64,000 bases of DNA from Variibacter gotjawalensis (GCF_002355335.1 NZ_AP014946.1:372001-436000), one strand, 5' to 3'. Positions 53,630-63,056 are shown, counted from the stretch's first letter. Made by a program: numbers and translations. The notes: generated by a model not told the origin, from the letters alone.

Positions 53630-54262
53630 TCAGCCCTGCTTCTTGAGCGCTTCGGCGGCCCGGTCGAGCGCTTCGATCACGCGCGTTTTTGCGGCCGGAT
53701 CGCTCTTCAGCGTGTCACGAACGACGCGCGAAAGATCTTCGAACGCGCCGCGGATCGAGCGCGGCATGTCGTCGTCTTCGCGTGCCTCGCGGGCGTCACG
53801 CTCTTCGCCGCGGAAGTGCTTGCGGACGCGCTCGGCCTTCTCACCGACCGAAGCGAGACGCTCCAGCACCGCATCGACGAAGGCACGGTTCTCGTCGAGA
53901 TGCGCGCGGCCTTCCGGCGTGATCGTGTAGAGCTTCTTGGCGCCGTCGGCTTCCGCCGTGACGTAGCCGGCCTCTTCGAGAAACGTCAGCGTCGGATAGA
54001 CCGTACCTGGGCTCGGCGAGTACCAGCCGGCCGTCTTCTCTTCGAGCACCTTGATGATGTCATAGCCGTGCCGCGGCTGCTGCTCGATCAACGCCAAAGC
54101 CAGCAGTTTCAGATCGCCGGTCGCCAGCATGCGGCCCGCGCGCAGCATGTCGCCGCCGCCCATGCCGTGCTTGCCGCCCCAACCGCCGAAACCACGACTG
54201 CCGCGCCAACCGCGGCCGGATGCCCAACGCTCGCTTCCGCAACCTCGATGCATGCCAAACAT
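53630..54262 (-). CDS. PadR-family transcriptional regulator
   Basis: A 210-residue regulator. A Gly/Trp/Arg-rich N-terminal stretch of about 40 residues (MFGMHRGCGSERWASGRGWRGSRGFGGWGG) precedes the winged helix (GDLKLLALALIEQQPRHGYDIIKVLEEKTAGWYSPSPGTVYPTLTFLEEAGYV) and a helical C-terminal dimerisation part. The first PadR helix and SPGTVYPTL recognition helix are complete. The ATG at 54262 follows AGGAGA. Its own upstream region contains AT-rich palindromes, suggesting autoregulation. Confidence 0.92.
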   Translation of the reverse strand: MFGMHRGCGSERWASGRGWRGSRGFGGWGGKHGMGGGDMLRAGRMLATGDLKLLALALIEQQPRHGYDIIKVLEEKTAGWYSPSPGTVYPTLTFLEEAGYVTAEADGAKKLYTITPEGRAHLDENRAFVDAVLERLASVGEKAERVRKHFRGEERDAREAREDDDMPRSIRGAFEDLSRVVRDTLKSDPAAKTRVIEALDRAAEALKKQG

Positions 54263-54285
54263 GCGCACTCTCCTATGTTCGATGT

Positions 54286-54329
54286 ATCGTAAGATAGTCG
54301 AGAGCAGTGTATTACGCAAGATATATCTT
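54286..54329. promoter_or_regulatory. AT-rich palindromes, candidate operators of the PadR-family regulator
   Basis: A 12-base palindrome aagatatatctt (54318-54329) and a repeat tatc-gtaa-gata (54286-54297) lie just upstream of the regulator gene; a related aagata occurs at about 54345. They share the TATC/GATA core expected for dimer binding. They are the only such clusters here. Confidence 0.5.
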
Positions 54330-54380
54330 TAGGTGCGTCGAAAGATAGCTCTCGGTGGTCTTATCGACGGCTGTCTCCAG

Positions 54381-54520
54381 CTGTGGTCCCGGCCAGGCGA
54401 GGCGGCGCGCTACGCGCGCAACGCCGAGCGCGAGCCGGGATCCAAGTATCCCGGTAGATGCAGGGATACATGGATCCCGGATCAGCTTGCCGCTATGCGG
54501 CTCGCTGCCCGGGATGACAG
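54381..54520. repeat. Palindromic repeat, family B
   Basis: Outer arms ctgtggtcccgg / ccgggatgacag (two mismatches) enclose ccgggatcca / tggatcccgg and a hairpin gcgcgctacgcgcgc. It shares tacatggatcccgg with the copy at 41842. It lies between the PadR gene and the hemA 3' end. Confidence 0.8.
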
Positions 54521-54549
54521 CTGCGATGTGTTGGAATAGAAAGCGCGCC

Positions 54550-55776
54550 CTACTCGGCCGCGAGCGCCTGACCGTTGCGCGGGAGGCCGAGCCGGTCCCA
54601 GACGTCGACCAGCGCCTCGGCGAGGCGATCGATCAGGACATCGTCGTGATACGGCGACGGGGTGAGCCGCAGGCGCTCCGTACCCTTAGCGACAGTCGGA
54701 TAGTTGATCGGCTGAATATAGATGCCGTGCTCTTCGAGCAGGATGTCGGTCGCCTCTTTGCACTTCTCCGGGTCGCCGACGAAAACCGGCACGATGTGCG
54801 TGTCGTTCGTCATCACGGGGAGGCCCTGCGAGAGCAGCACCGCCTTGGTGCGCGCCGCGCGCTCCTGGTGGCGCTCGCGCTCCCAAGACGATGCTTTGAG
54901 ATGGCGAATAGCGGCGGTAGCGGCCGCGCAGATCGCCGGCGGCAACGCGGTCGTGAAGATGAAGGCGTGCGCGTAGGAGCGCACCGCATCGACCATCTTC
55001 GCCGAACCCGTGATGTAGCCGCCGAGACAGCCGAATGCTTTCGCCAGCGTTCCCTCGATGACGTCAATGCGCGCCGCAACGCCGTCACGCTCCGTGACGC
55101 CGCCGCCATGCGCGCCATAGAGGCCGACCGCGTGCACTTCGTCGCAATAAGTCATTGCGCCATAGCGTTCGGCGAGATCGCAGATCTTCGCCAGCGGCGC
55201 GACGTCGCCGTCCATCGAGTAAAGGCTTTCGAACACGACGAGTTTCGGGCGGTCGCCCGCCGCGATCAGCAACTCTTCGAGATGCGCCATGTCGTTGTGA
55301 CGCCAGATGCGGCGCTCGCAGCCGGCTTGGCGCACGCCCTCGATCATCGAATTGTGGTTCAGCGCGTCCGACAGGATCACGCAGTCCGGGATCAGTTTCG
55401 CGATCGTCGCGATGCCGGTCTGGTTCGACACATAGCCGGACGTGAAAACGAGCGCGGCTTCCTTGCCGTGCAGCGAGGCGAGTTCGCCTTCCAGCTCGAC
55501 GAGCGGGTGATTGGTCCCCGCGATGTTGCGCGTGCCGCCGGCGCCGGTGCCCATGCGGGTCGCGGTCTCGACCATTGCGCCGACCACCTTCGGGTGCTGG
55601 CCCATCCCGAGATAGTCGTTCGAGCACCAGATGGTGACTTCGCGCGGGCCCTGCGGACCGTGCCAGCGGGCGGCCGGAAAGCGGCCCGCAATGCGCTCGA
55701 GGTCGGCAAAAACGCGGTAGCGGCGCTCGTAGTGAAGGCGATCGAGGGCGGCGCTGAAAAACTGGTCGTACTGCAT
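54550..55776 (-). CDS. hemA: 5-aminolevulinate synthase
   Basis: A 408-residue PLP enzyme of the C4 haem and corrinoid pathway, joining glycine and succinyl-CoA. Landmarks: [65 protein letters not shown] and the PLP lysine, residue 246 in [15 protein letters not shown]. Length equals that of alphaproteobacterial enzymes. It is divergent from ubiG. Confidence 0.97.
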   Translation of the reverse strand: MQYDQFFSAALDRLHYERRYRVFADLERIAGRFPAARWHGPQGPREVTIWCSNDYLGMGQHPKVVGAMVETATRMGTGAGGTRNIAGTNHPLVELEGELASLHGKEAALVFTSGYVSNQTGIATIAKLIPDCVILSDALNHNSMIEGVRQAGCERRIWRHNDMAHLEELLIAAGDRPKLVVFESLYSMDGDVAPLAKICDLAERYGAMTYCDEVHAVGLYGAHGGGVTERDGVAARIDVIEGTLAKAFGCLGGYITGSAKMVDAVRSYAHAFIFTTALPPAICAAATAAIRHLKASSWERERHQERAARTKAVLLSQGLPVMTNDTHIVPVFVGDPEKCKEATDILLEEHGIYIQPINYPTVAKGTERLRLTPSPYHDDVLIDRLAEALVDVWDRLGLPRNGQALAAE

Positions 55777-55962
55777 GGAGTCCCGGACTTCTTGAACGCA
55801 ATCTCGGTAGCGGGAAACTGGCAGCTGGCGGTTCCCGGCAAGTCTTTACGGGTCCATTTAGAAGTGTTCGAACCTGTTTGTCGAGCCGTTATTGCCCCGG
55901 ACTCACCCAGCTGTGACAGGTCTCCCTTCTCAGCGATGGATTCCCGCGATATGGCTGGAAGC

Positions 55963-56697
55963 ATGCCGCAAACCACCATCGATGCCGCCGAAGTTGCGCG
56001 TTTCCAGAAGCTCGCCGCCACCTGGTGGGACGAGGCCGGCCCAATGCGCATGTTGCACCGGCTGAACCCGGTGCGGCTCGGTTATATCCGCGATCGCTGC
56101 GCCGAGCATTTCGGCCGCGACGCCAAGCAGCTCGATAGCCTCAAGGGATTGCGCGTTATCGATATCGGCTGCGGCGCCGGCATCCTGTCCGAACCCCTCG
56201 CCCGCCTCGGCGCCGACGTTACCGGCATCGATCCGGCGGAAGAGAATATCGCGCTCGCGCGCGAGCACGCGCAGGCCTCGGGGCTCGCTATCGACTATCG
56301 CGCCGAGACCGCGGAAGCGCTCGCGGACGCCGGAGAAAAATTCGATCTCGTCCTCGCGATGGAGGTCGTCGAGCATGTCGCCGATCTCGATCTCTTCGTT
56401 GCCAAGGCGGCGCAAATGGTGAAGCCCGGTGGGCTGATGATCGGCGCCACCATCAACCGCACGCTTAAAAGCTTCGGCCTCGCGATCGTCGCTGCCGAAT
56501 ACATTTTGCGCTGGGTGCCGCGCGGCACGCATTCCTGGGACAAGTTCGTCACGCCCGAAGAATTCGAGACAGCCATGCGCACCGGCGGACTTGCGGTGAC
56601 CCACGAGACCGGCGTCATCTACAATCCGCTCGGCGATGCGTGGCTTATCAATCGCGACATGGACGTGAACTACATGCTGACGGCGGCGCGCACCTGA
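55963..56697 (+). CDS. ubiG: Bifunctional ubiquinone O-methyltransferase UbiG
   Basis: A 244-residue SAM-dependent methyltransferase of ubiquinone synthesis. [40 protein letters not shown] is diagnostic, and [28 protein letters not shown] is the SAM-binding motif. It ends with [20 protein letters not shown]. The start is uncertain (55936, 55951 or 55963); the last gives the shortest family-like N terminus. Much longer upstream frame is antisense to hemA and not coding. Confidence 0.94.
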   Translation: MPQTTIDAAEVARFQKLAATWWDEAGPMRMLHRLNPVRLGYIRDRCAEHFGRDAKQLDSLKGLRVIDIGCGAGILSEPLARLGADVTGIDPAEENIALAREHAQASGLAIDYRAETAEALADAGEKFDLVLAMEVVEHVADLDLFVAKAAQMVKPGGLMIGATINRTLKSFGLAIVAAEYILRWVPRGTHSWDKFVTPEEFETAMRTGGLAVTHETGVIYNPLGDAWLINRDMDVNYMLTAART

Positions 56698-56698
56698 C

Positions 56699-57592
56699 AT
56701 GACCGAAGGCTGGCTCTGGGCGCTGTTCACCGTCATTGCGGCGGCGGCGCAGACCGCGCGCAACGCGATGCAGCGCGAACTCACCGCAACCCTCGGCACG
56801 GCCGGCGCGACGCATGTGCGCTTTCTCTTCGGCTTTCCCTTCGCGCTGATCGCGGTCGCCGCGATCGCGATCGTCAGCGGCCAGAAACTTCCCGTGCCGA
56901 ATGCGGCGTTCTGGCCGTGGGTCATCCTCGGCGCGGCATCACAGATTCTGGCGACCGGGCTGATGCTCGCCGCGATGGGCGAGCGCTCCTTCGTCGTCAC
57001 CATCGCGTATACGAAAACCGAGCCGATTCAGGTCGCGCTGTTCGGCCTGATCTTCCTCGGCGAACACATTACGCCGCTGCTCGCCGCCGCGATTCTGATC
57101 GCGACCGCCGGCGTCATGGTGATGTCGTTCAAGCCGGGCGCGAGCGGCACGCGGGATTGGAAACCAGCCGCGCTCGGACTTGCATCCGGCGCGATGTTCG
57201 CTTTCTCGGCAATCGGCTTTCGCGGCGCGATCCGCGCGCTCGACGGTCAGTTTTTCATGGTGTCGAGCTTCACGCTCGCGGTCGGGCTTGCGCTGCAGGC
57301 CGGCGCGCTGACGCTCTATCTGATGTGGCGTGAGCGCGCGATCCTCACCGCGATTCTGCAATCTTGGCGGCCATCGATGTTTGCCGGCTTCATGGGCGCC
57401 CTCGCCTCGACTTTCTGGTTTCTCGCCTTCGCGCTCGCCACAGCCGCCGCCGTGCGCACGCTCGCGCTCGTCGAAGTATTGTTCGCGCAAGGGGTGTCGC
57501 TATTCGTCTTCGGTCAGAAGGCGTCGGCACGCGACGTGATGGGCATATCGCTCATCGTGATCGGCGTCGTGCTCTTGCTCTGGGCGACCTGA
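56699..57592 (+). CDS. DMT-superfamily (EamA) transporter
   Basis: A 297-residue integral membrane protein with ten hydrophobic segments in two repeated halves, the EamA layout. A WLWALFTVIAAAAQTARNAMQREL start and FLGEHITPLLAAAILIATAGVMVMS and EVLFAQGVSLFVFGQKASARDVMGISLIVIGVVLLL ends of halves are typical. Exported substrate is unknown. It starts 1 base after the ubiG stop. Confidence 0.9.
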   Translation: MTEGWLWALFTVIAAAAQTARNAMQRELTATLGTAGATHVRFLFGFPFALIAVAAIAIVSGQKLPVPNAAFWPWVILGAASQILATGLMLAAMGERSFVVTIAYTKTEPIQVALFGLIFLGEHITPLLAAAILIATAGVMVMSFKPGASGTRDWKPAALGLASGAMFAFSAIGFRGAIRALDGQFFMVSSFTLAVGLALQAGALTLYLMWRERAILTAILQSWRPSMFAGFMGALASTFWFLAFALATAAAVRTLALVEVLFAQGVSLFVFGQKASARDVMGISLIVIGVVLLLWAT

Positions 57593-57640
57593 CGGCAGTA
57601 GGCTCACCGGATTATTTCTCCATCCGTTTTGGAAAATCCG

Positions 57641-59173
57641 ATGACCGAGATTTTGCTGCAGCGTCGATCGCTGCTGGGCCTCTTCCTTGGTGGTGTTGCG
57701 GCGGCGGCGATGCCGCAAAGCTTGATCGCGGCTCATGCGGCCGCGAGCGCGGCGGATGGTTTGGTGCGCGCTTGGCCGGAAGATTTCGGCGTCTCGCCGT
57801 CCGCGATTCTAGCTTTCCTCGATGACGTTGCGGCACAAGGTTACGAGCTGCACGGCTTTATGCTAGCGCGGCGCGGGCACGTTCTCGCAGAAGGGTGGTG
57901 GGCGCCTTATCGCGCCGACCGCAACCACATGACGCATTCGCTGACGAAAAGCGTCACCGCGACTGCGGTCGGCATGGCGATCGCGGAAGACCGCTTCAAG
58001 CTAGACGACAGGGTCGTCTCGTTTTTCCCCGACAAGCTGCCCGAAAAAGTCAGCGACAATCTCGCTGCCATGACGGTGCGCGATCTGCTCGCGATGAAAA
58101 CCGGTCACGCATCGATGACGTCAGGCTCCGTGTGGCGGCCGATCAAGACGAGTTGGGTCGCGGAGTTCTTCAAGATTCCGGTCGAGTTTCCGCCCGGCAC
58201 CAAATGGGTCTACACGAGCGCCGCGACGTATATGCTTTCGGCGATCATCACGAAGACGACGGGGCAGCCGCTCGAAGAATATCTGCGGCCGCGTTTCTTC
58301 GAACCGCTCGGCATCGCGGGTTATGCGTGGGACATGGGCCCCGACAACATCAACCCGGGCGCCAACGGGCTGAGCTGGAAGACCGTCGACTCGCTCAAGC
58401 TTGGCATCCTTCATCAGCAATACGGCCAATGGAACGGCAAGCAGCTGTTGCCGCGCGAATGGGTCGAGCAAGTTCAGCACCCGCACACGCCGGGCAAATA
58501 CGGCTGGCAGTGGTGGCGCGCACCGGACGATGTTCCGGCCTATCTCGCCGACGGATTGTTCGAACAGTATTCCGTCGTGTTTCCAAAGCACGATGCCGTC
58601 ATCGCGGTGAATGCCGCGATCCCGTCGCGTAGCCGTTTCGAATACATGCTGTTCAAGCATTTCCCGGCTGCGTTCGGCGACGAAGTCGGCAAAGACGAGA
58701 AGAATCTCTCAAAGCTTGTGAAGCGCCTCAAGAATTTGGAGGTCGCTTCATTCGAACCATCGGAGCCTTCTCCCATCGTGCCGCACGTCTCCGGCAAGAC
58801 GTACAAGGCGCTCGAGAACACGGACGACATCAAGTCGGTTCGCTTCGAGTTCTCCGGCGGCACTTGCGTCTATTCGCTCGAAGACGCAAACGGCACGCAC
58901 ACGGTCGAGGTGGGGCTCGTCGAGCCGATCGAAGGCAACACCAGCATGCCGGGCCGCGCGCTGCATCACGAGTACGCGCCCGCTTCGATGCGCGTCGTCG
59001 CCAGCGGCTTTTGGCAAGACGACCGCACATTCGTGATGTCATGGGCCTTCGTCGAAAGTGCTTTCCGCGACACCGTCGTCTGCCAATTCAACGGCGCGAA
59101 TGTGCGCATCGATCGCAGCGTCAACGTCAATTCCGCCGCCACATCCTTGCCGGCGCTGAAGGCGCGATTGTAG
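57641..59173 (+). CDS. Serine hydrolase, beta-lactamase fold
   Basis: A 510-residue exported enzyme. The N terminus LLQRRSLLGLFLGGVAAAAMPQSLIAAHAAAS is a signal peptide with twin Arg. The beta-lactamase/penicillin-binding domain (about 40-340) has the SxxK motif SLTK in HMTHSLTKSVTATAVGMAI and YTSAATYML at the YxN position. A C-terminal domain of about 150 residues (from FEPSEPSPIVPHVSGKTYKALENTDDIKSV) looks beta-rich. Class C-like esterases or peptidases are the nearest group; activity is unknown. ATG at 57641 is chosen over a TTG 12 bases before. Confidence 0.9.
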   Translation: MTEILLQRRSLLGLFLGGVAAAAMPQSLIAAHAAASAADGLVRAWPEDFGVSPSAILAFLDDVAAQGYELHGFMLARRGHVLAEGWWAPYRADRNHMTHSLTKSVTATAVGMAIAEDRFKLDDRVVSFFPDKLPEKVSDNLAAMTVRDLLAMKTGHASMTSGSVWRPIKTSWVAEFFKIPVEFPPGTKWVYTSAATYMLSAIITKTTGQPLEEYLRPRFFEPLGIAGYAWDMGPDNINPGANGLSWKTVDSLKLGILHQQYGQWNGKQLLPREWVEQVQHPHTPGKYGWQWWRAPDDVPAYLADGLFEQYSVVFPKHDAVIAVNAAIPSRSRFEYMLFKHFPAAFGDEVGKDEKNLSKLVKRLKNLEVASFEPSEPSPIVPHVSGKTYKALENTDDIKSVRFEFSGGTCVYSLEDANGTHTVEVGLVEPIEGNTSMPGRALHHEYAPASMRVVASGFWQDDRTFVMSWAFVESAFRDTVVCQFNGANVRIDRSVNVNSAATSLPALKARL

Positions 59174-59268
59174 CCCGCTCGAGCGCACGTTTTCCGACAC
59201 GTCGAGCTTGACTTCGTCCCTACGTAGATACCCAATGCGCGCGCGGCCTTCACGCATTGGGAATAAAC

Positions 59269-59790
59269 ATGAGCGCGCAAAAACAGCGTCTAAGAAACGT
59301 CCTTACCGCAATCGCATTCGCGGCTACGGCTGCTTTCGCCGCATCGCCGGCGGCAGCTAAAAGTTTCACCATTGGAGATGACCGGCCGGTGGCCGTGATC
59401 GTCGTTCCGGATAGCTGGAACCCGCAGGCGATCGAAGATGGCGTCGAGGCGACGTCGCCGGACAACAAGGTTTACATCGCGGCCGAGGCCGTCGAGATCA
59501 AGGACGTTGCAGAAGCGCTGAAGCAGGCGATCGAGTTCTTTCAGGAGCAAGGCATCACGCTCGCGGGCGAGCCGAAACAGAGCGAGACGAAGATCAACGG
59601 CCTGCCGGCGATCGACGTCACTTGGAATGCGAAGGACAAAGACGGCCCGACCTATGCGGGCCTAACCTTCGTCATCCTCAACGAGCAAGACTCCGTGCTG
59701 CTGTATTTCTGGGGCGACGCCGAGGGCGTGAAGCTCAACGAACCCGCGCTTCGCATGATCAGCGACAGCCTGAAGGCCGTGCCGAAGTAA
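59269..59790 (+). CDS. Exported protein of unknown function
   Basis: A 173-residue protein with signal peptide (MSAQKQRLRNVLTAIAFAATAAFAASPAAAKS). Mature part is a single compact alpha/beta unit (SFTIGDDRPVAVIVVPDSWNPQAIEDGVEATSPDNKVYIAAEAVEIKDVAEALKQAIEFFQEQGI...SDSLKAVPK) without cysteine, resembling secreted histidine-kinase-associated or DUF-type proteins of Bradyrhizobiaceae; no family recognised. GGGA precedes the ATG at 59269. A strong terminator follows. Confidence 0.75.
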   Translation: MSAQKQRLRNVLTAIAFAATAAFAASPAAAKSFTIGDDRPVAVIVVPDSWNPQAIEDGVEATSPDNKVYIAAEAVEIKDVAEALKQAIEFFQEQGITLAGEPKQSETKINGLPAIDVTWNAKDKDGPTYAGLTFVILNEQDSVLLYFWGDAEGVKLNEPALRMISDSLKAVPK

Positions 59791-59815
59791 ACGTTCGTCT
59801 TCAACACGCGAAACG

Positions 59816-59845
59816 AAAGGCCCGATCCACGATCGGGCCTTTTTC
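59816..59845 (+). terminator. Rho-independent terminator
   Basis: Arms aaaggcccgatc / gatcgggccttt with a 3-base loop are followed by TTC. It ends the preceding plus-strand gene. Confidence 0.9.
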
Positions 59846-59874
59846 TTGGGTGCTCAACGCTCGCTATCAATCAC

Positions 59875-59966
59875 CGTCATGGCCCGGCTTGTCCGGGCCA
59901 TCCACGTCTTGGCCGAGTCGACCAGAAAGTAAGACGTGGATGGCCCGCATGAAGCGGGCCATGACG
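59875..59966. repeat. Palindromic repeat, family A, long form
   Basis: Arms of the 4931 type (cgtcatggcccgg and gcgggccatgacg) are at both ends, and inside them ccacgtctt / aagacgtgg form a third stem. Each end also folds locally (cggcttgtccg, gcatgaagc). It is about 92 bases, between convergent genes. Confidence 0.85.
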
Positions 59967-59997
59967 GAGAGCAAGACTAACGCGTCAGCTTGATGCG

Positions 59998-60327
59998 CTA
60001 GCGCCGCTTCTTCTTCGGCACGGGCAGCGCGTGAGCATGCGCGGTAATTAGCGCATCTTTTAGCTCCGCGATCTTCAGCTTCGACAATGTAGCAGTCGTC
60101 CAGCCTTGACGGCCCCAGCCATTCGGGATCGCCGCGAAGGCCTCCGGGGCGAGCATACATTTGAACTCTTGCTCGTCCGGCGTAAATTTGAAATTCGCGG
60201 TCTGACCGTCTGCCGCGAGCGTCACGAAAATGCGCCCGACGCGGAAGGCCGCACGATCCATATGCGGCGCTTCGCTCGCTCCCTCGAGCGACAACGCGAT
60301 GCGGCGAAGATCCTGCGCGGTGGCCAT
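59998..60327 (-). CDS. MmcQ/YjbR family protein
   Basis: A 109-residue protein. ATAQDLRRIALSLEGASEAPHMDRAAFRVGRIFVTLAADGQTANFKFTPDEQEFKCMLAPEAFAAIPNGWGRQGWTTATLSKLKIAELKDALITAHAHALP is typical of the MmcQ/YjbR (CyaY-like) family, a small DNA-binding-like fold of unknown role. A basic tail PKKKRR ends it. GGAG lies seven bases before the ATG at 60327. Confidence 0.88.
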   Translation of the reverse strand: MATAQDLRRIALSLEGASEAPHMDRAAFRVGRIFVTLAADGQTANFKFTPDEQEFKCMLAPEAFAAIPNGWGRQGWTTATLSKLKIAELKDALITAHAHALPVPKKKRR

Positions 60328-60350
60328 CGGCAATCTCCAAGCTCAACGTT

Positions 60351-60441
60351 CGTCATGGCCCGGCTTGTCCGGGCCATCCACGTCTTGGCTGCGTAGCCAG
60401 AAAGCAAGACATGAATGGCCCGCATGAAGCGGGCCATGACG
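60351..60441. repeat. Palindromic repeat, family A, long form
   Basis: Nearly identical to the copy at 59875 (cgtcatggcccggcttgtcc...gcgggccatgacg), with inner stem cacgtctt / aagacatg partly decayed. It lies between the YjbR gene and the ATP synthase terminator. Confidence 0.85.
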
Positions 60442-60458
60442 GCGTTGCTGCATCGAAA

Positions 60459-60489
60459 ACAAAAAGGCCCGATCGAGGATCGGGCCTTT
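60459..60489 (-). terminator. Terminator of the F0 ATP synthase operon
   Basis: Perfect arms aaaggcccgatc / gatcgggccttt with loop GAG are followed on the minus strand by TTGTTTT. It is 23 bases after the atpF stop. Confidence 0.92.
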
Positions 60490-60511
60490 CCGTATCGAAA
60501 TCAAATCGAGA

Positions 60512-60997
60512 TCAGTTCAGCCGCGCCTTCACGTCGCTGATGCCCTTTGCAATCAGATCTTCGGCGACCTTGCCCTTCGACGTCACGGCGAGAATGTCGG
60601 ACGCTGCCGCGATCGCGACGTCGGCCGCGGCGGAGCGAACTTCCGCAACCGCCTGCTGCTCTGCCTGCTGGATCTTCGTCTCCGCCATCTTGGTACGGCG
60701 CGTGACGAATTCGTCCATGCGCTGCTTGGCTTCAGCGGCGTAACGCTCCGCGTCGGCGCGCGCCTGAGCGATCAGCTCGGCCGCTTCCTTCTCGGCTTCC
60801 TGCTTCTTGCGCTGATACTCGGCCATCAACGCGAGCGCTTCGTCCTTGAGGCGCTTCGCCTCGTCGAGTTCGGCTTGGATGCGGACACGACGGCCGTCGA
60901 GCGCATCGGCGACCTGCTTGTGAACGCCGAGATAGATCAGCAGCCCGATGAAAAAGATGGTGCCGACCGCGACCCAAAATTCCGCTTCGTACAGCAT
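60512..60997 (-). CDS. atpF: ATP synthase F0 subunit b
   Basis: A 161-residue subunit with one N-terminal membrane segment (AEFWVAVGTIFFIGLLIYLG) and a long charged helix (ALDGRRVRIQAELDEAKRLKDEALALMAEYQRKKQEAEKEAAELIAQARADAERYA). It is the stator stalk, paired with b' encoded 3 bases upstream. Last gene of the F0 operon. Confidence 0.95.
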   Translation of the reverse strand: MLYEAEFWVAVGTIFFIGLLIYLGVHKQVADALDGRRVRIQAELDEAKRLKDEALALMAEYQRKKQEAEKEAAELIAQARADAERYAAEAKQRMDEFVTRRTKMAETKIQQAEQQAVAEVRSAAADVAIAAASDILAVTSKGKVAEDLIAKGISDVKARLN

Positions 60998-61000
60998 CGC

Positions 61001-61540
61001 TTATCCCTTCAGAGCCCGATCGACCGCATCGTTCACCGACGGTCCGGCCGGAGCAGCGCCGGTGAGACGCTCGACAATCGCGCTTGCGGTATCGACCGAG
61101 ATGCCGCGCACGTTGGTCATCGCGGTGGCTTTCGTCGCCGCGATCGACTTCTCGGCGTCGGCAAGCTTCGCGTTGAGCTGAGCCTCGAGCGACTTGCGCG
61201 CCGTCTCGGCTTCCGCCGCGAACTTGTCGCGAGTCTCGTTGGCGATCGTCTGCGCGCGGCCGCGTGCTTCGGCGAGCGACTTCTCGTAAGCCACGCCTGC
61301 GGCCTCCGCCTCGTCACGCGCCTTCTGCGCCTGCGCCAGATCGCCTTCGATCCGCGCCCGGCGATCGGCCAGGATGCCGGCAACGCGCGGCACTGCGATT
61401 TTCGACATCAGCCAATAGAGAATGACAAACGCGATCGCGAGCCAGATCAGCTGCGACACGAAATGTTCTTTCTCGAACGGCGGAAACGCCGGCTTACCGG
61501 ACGCTTGCGTCGAACCATGGCCTTGCGTAGGGGTCGCCAT
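61001..61540 (-). CDS. atpG: ATP synthase F0 subunit b'
   Basis: A 179-residue second stator subunit with a longer polar N terminus (MATPTQGHGSTQASGKPAFPPFEKEHFVSQLIWLAIAFVILYWLMSKIAVPRV) and a long amphipathic helix. Having b and b' as separate genes is the alphaproteobacterial arrangement. Name atpF' is used equally. Confidence 0.94.
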   Translation of the reverse strand: MATPTQGHGSTQASGKPAFPPFEKEHFVSQLIWLAIAFVILYWLMSKIAVPRVAGILADRRARIEGDLAQAQKARDEAEAAGVAYEKSLAEARGRAQTIANETRDKFAAEAETARKSLEAQLNAKLADAEKSIAATKATAMTNVRGISVDTASAIVERLTGAAPAGPSVNDAVDRALKG

Positions 61541-61626
61541 CAGGCTCTCCGAATGAGATCCCCGCGAGAGTGCGGGACGACAGCCGGACGCGGTAAGCGT
61601 CCGGCCTCAACCGAAGCAACGTCGCG

Positions 61627-61854
61627 TTAGACGACGAACAGCAACAGAATCGCGACGAGCAGCGAGAAGATGCCGAGAGCTTCCGTCACGGCGAAGCCGA
61701 AAATCAGCGTGCCGAACTGGCCGGCAGCAGCCGACGGATTGCGCAGAGCGCCGATCAGGTAGTTCGCGAAGATCGTGCCGACGCCGATGCCAGCGCCTGC
61801 CATGCCGATGCACGCGATGCCTGCACCGATGAACTTGGCTGCTTGCGGATCCAT
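61627..61854 (-). CDS. atpE: ATP synthase F0 subunit c
   Basis: A 75-residue proteolipid with two membrane hairpin helices. Glycine-rich first helix ([31 protein letters not shown]) and second helix with the essential carboxylate Glu58 in [12 protein letters not shown]. The conserved polar loop RNP is present. It forms the proton-driven ring. Confidence 0.97.
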   Translation of the reverse strand: MDPQAAKFIGAGIACIGMAGAGIGVGTIFANYLIGALRNPSAAAGQFGTLIFGFAVTEALGIFSLLVAILLLFVV

Positions 61855-61910
61855 TGTAGAAGCTCCTTGCTAGGGTGTTGGTTTGTGAGAGTGTTCAGCC
61901 GGGCTGATGA

Positions 61911-62663
61911 TCAGTGACCGGGGTGAATAGCGTCGTTGAGGTAGATGCAGGTCAAAATCGCGAACACGTAAGCCTGCAGGAACGCGACCAAGAATTCGAG
62001 CGCCGTGAGGCCGACGACCATCGCGAACGGCAGAATGGCGCCGAGCCAGCCGCCGATGCCGAGTGCGCCGAGCGCGCCGATGAAGCCGGCGAACACCTTC
62101 AGCGTGATGTGACCCGCCAGCATGTTGGCGAACAGACGCACCGAGTGCGAGATCGGGCGCGAGATGAACGAGATGACTTCGATCGCGACAACCAGCGGCA
62201 GGATCGCGGCAGGCACGCCGCTCGGCACGAAGATTTTGAAGAACTTCAGCCCGTTATGCGCGATGCCGTAAACGATGACCGTGAAGAAGACGATCAGCGC
62301 AAGCCCGACCGTGACGACAATGTGGCTCGTGACCGTGAAGCCGCCGAGCGGCACCATGCCGAGCAGGTTGAGCAGAAGGATGAACATGAAGAGCGAGAAG
62401 ACGAGCGGGAAGAACCGCATCCCGTCCGGCCCCGCCGTACTTTTTATCATGTCGGCGACGAACTCGTAGGAAAGCTCGGCGAGCGACTGCGTGCGGCCCG
62501 GAACCAGCGCGCGCTTTGCGGTCGCGCCGATCATCAGCAACGAGATGCCGACCACCGCGATGCCCATGAATAGGGCCGAATTCGTGAACGCGATTTCGTG
62601 GCCGCCGATCGAACCAAGCACGTGAAGCTTGTTGATCTGAAACTGATGGATCGGGTCCGCCAT
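61911..62663 (-). CDS. atpB: ATP synthase F0 subunit a
   Basis: A 250-residue membrane subunit. The essential Arg176 is in [14 protein letters not shown], and [24 protein letters not shown] and [27 protein letters not shown] are typical. It forms the proton half channels against the c ring. Confidence 0.97.
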   Translation of the reverse strand: MADPIHQFQINKLHVLGSIGGHEIAFTNSALFMGIAVVGISLLMIGATAKRALVPGRTQSLAELSYEFVADMIKSTAGPDGMRFFPLVFSLFMFILLLNLLGMVPLGGFTVTSHIVVTVGLALIVFFTVIVYGIAHNGLKFFKIFVPSGVPAAILPLVVAIEVISFISRPISHSVRLFANMLAGHITLKVFAGFIGALGALGIGGWLGAILPFAMVVGLTALEFLVAFLQAYVFAILTCIYLNDAIHPGH

Positions 62664-62705
62664 GACCTGACCGGTTCCTTCTCTGCGCGCCAGGAGGCGC
62701 TTGAA

Positions 62706-63056
62706 TCAATCTTTGGTCGTTCGTTCCGGGACGACCCCGGCCGACCGCATCACCGACAACACCCCAGCTGCAAAACCGAGCAGGAAGAGCGTGATAAAGG
62801 CGAAAGGCGACGTGCCCAACGCATAGTCGACGATCCAACCGAGACCGCCACCCACGACCACACCGCCGATCATTTCGGCCGAGAGGCGCATGCCCTTGGC
62901 GAAAGCCGTCGGATCCCCCGTGGTACGGCTGGGCGGTGCCTCGTTCGCGCGGCGCACGCCGCTGCGGTCGAGACCCTCGCCAAGCTGCTTTAGCCTCGCG
63001 GAGAGACCGGCCTCGTCTGTGCGCTTGCTATCCCCACCCCGCGTGCCGTCGCTCAT
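62706..63056 (-). CDS. atpI: ATP synthase accessory protein AtpI
   Basis: A 116-residue protein with a polar N-terminal region and two membrane segments (IGGVVVGGGLGWIVDYALG and FAFITLFLLGFAAGVLSVMRSAG), the AtpI/AtpQ type. It is first in the operon and helps c-ring assembly or Mg transport in known cases. ATG at 63056 is chosen over an upstream one at 63104, which gives a non-family N terminus. Confidence 0.9.
   Translation of the reverse strand: MSDGTRGGDSKRTDEAGLSARLKQLGEGLDRSGVRRANEAPPSRTTGDPTAFAKGMRLSAEMIGGVVVGGGLGWIVDYALGTSPFAFITLFLLGFAAGVLSVMRSAGVVPERTTKD

Noticed and set aside
54355-55935. A 780-residue frame joining antisense hemA sequence with UbiG
   Set aside because: The first two thirds lie opposite hemA and a palindromic repeat; only the part from about 55963 has methyltransferase motifs.
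57629-57640. TTG start of the beta-lactamase-fold gene
   Set aside because: The ATG four codons downstream gives a normal signal peptide and is a better initiation codon.
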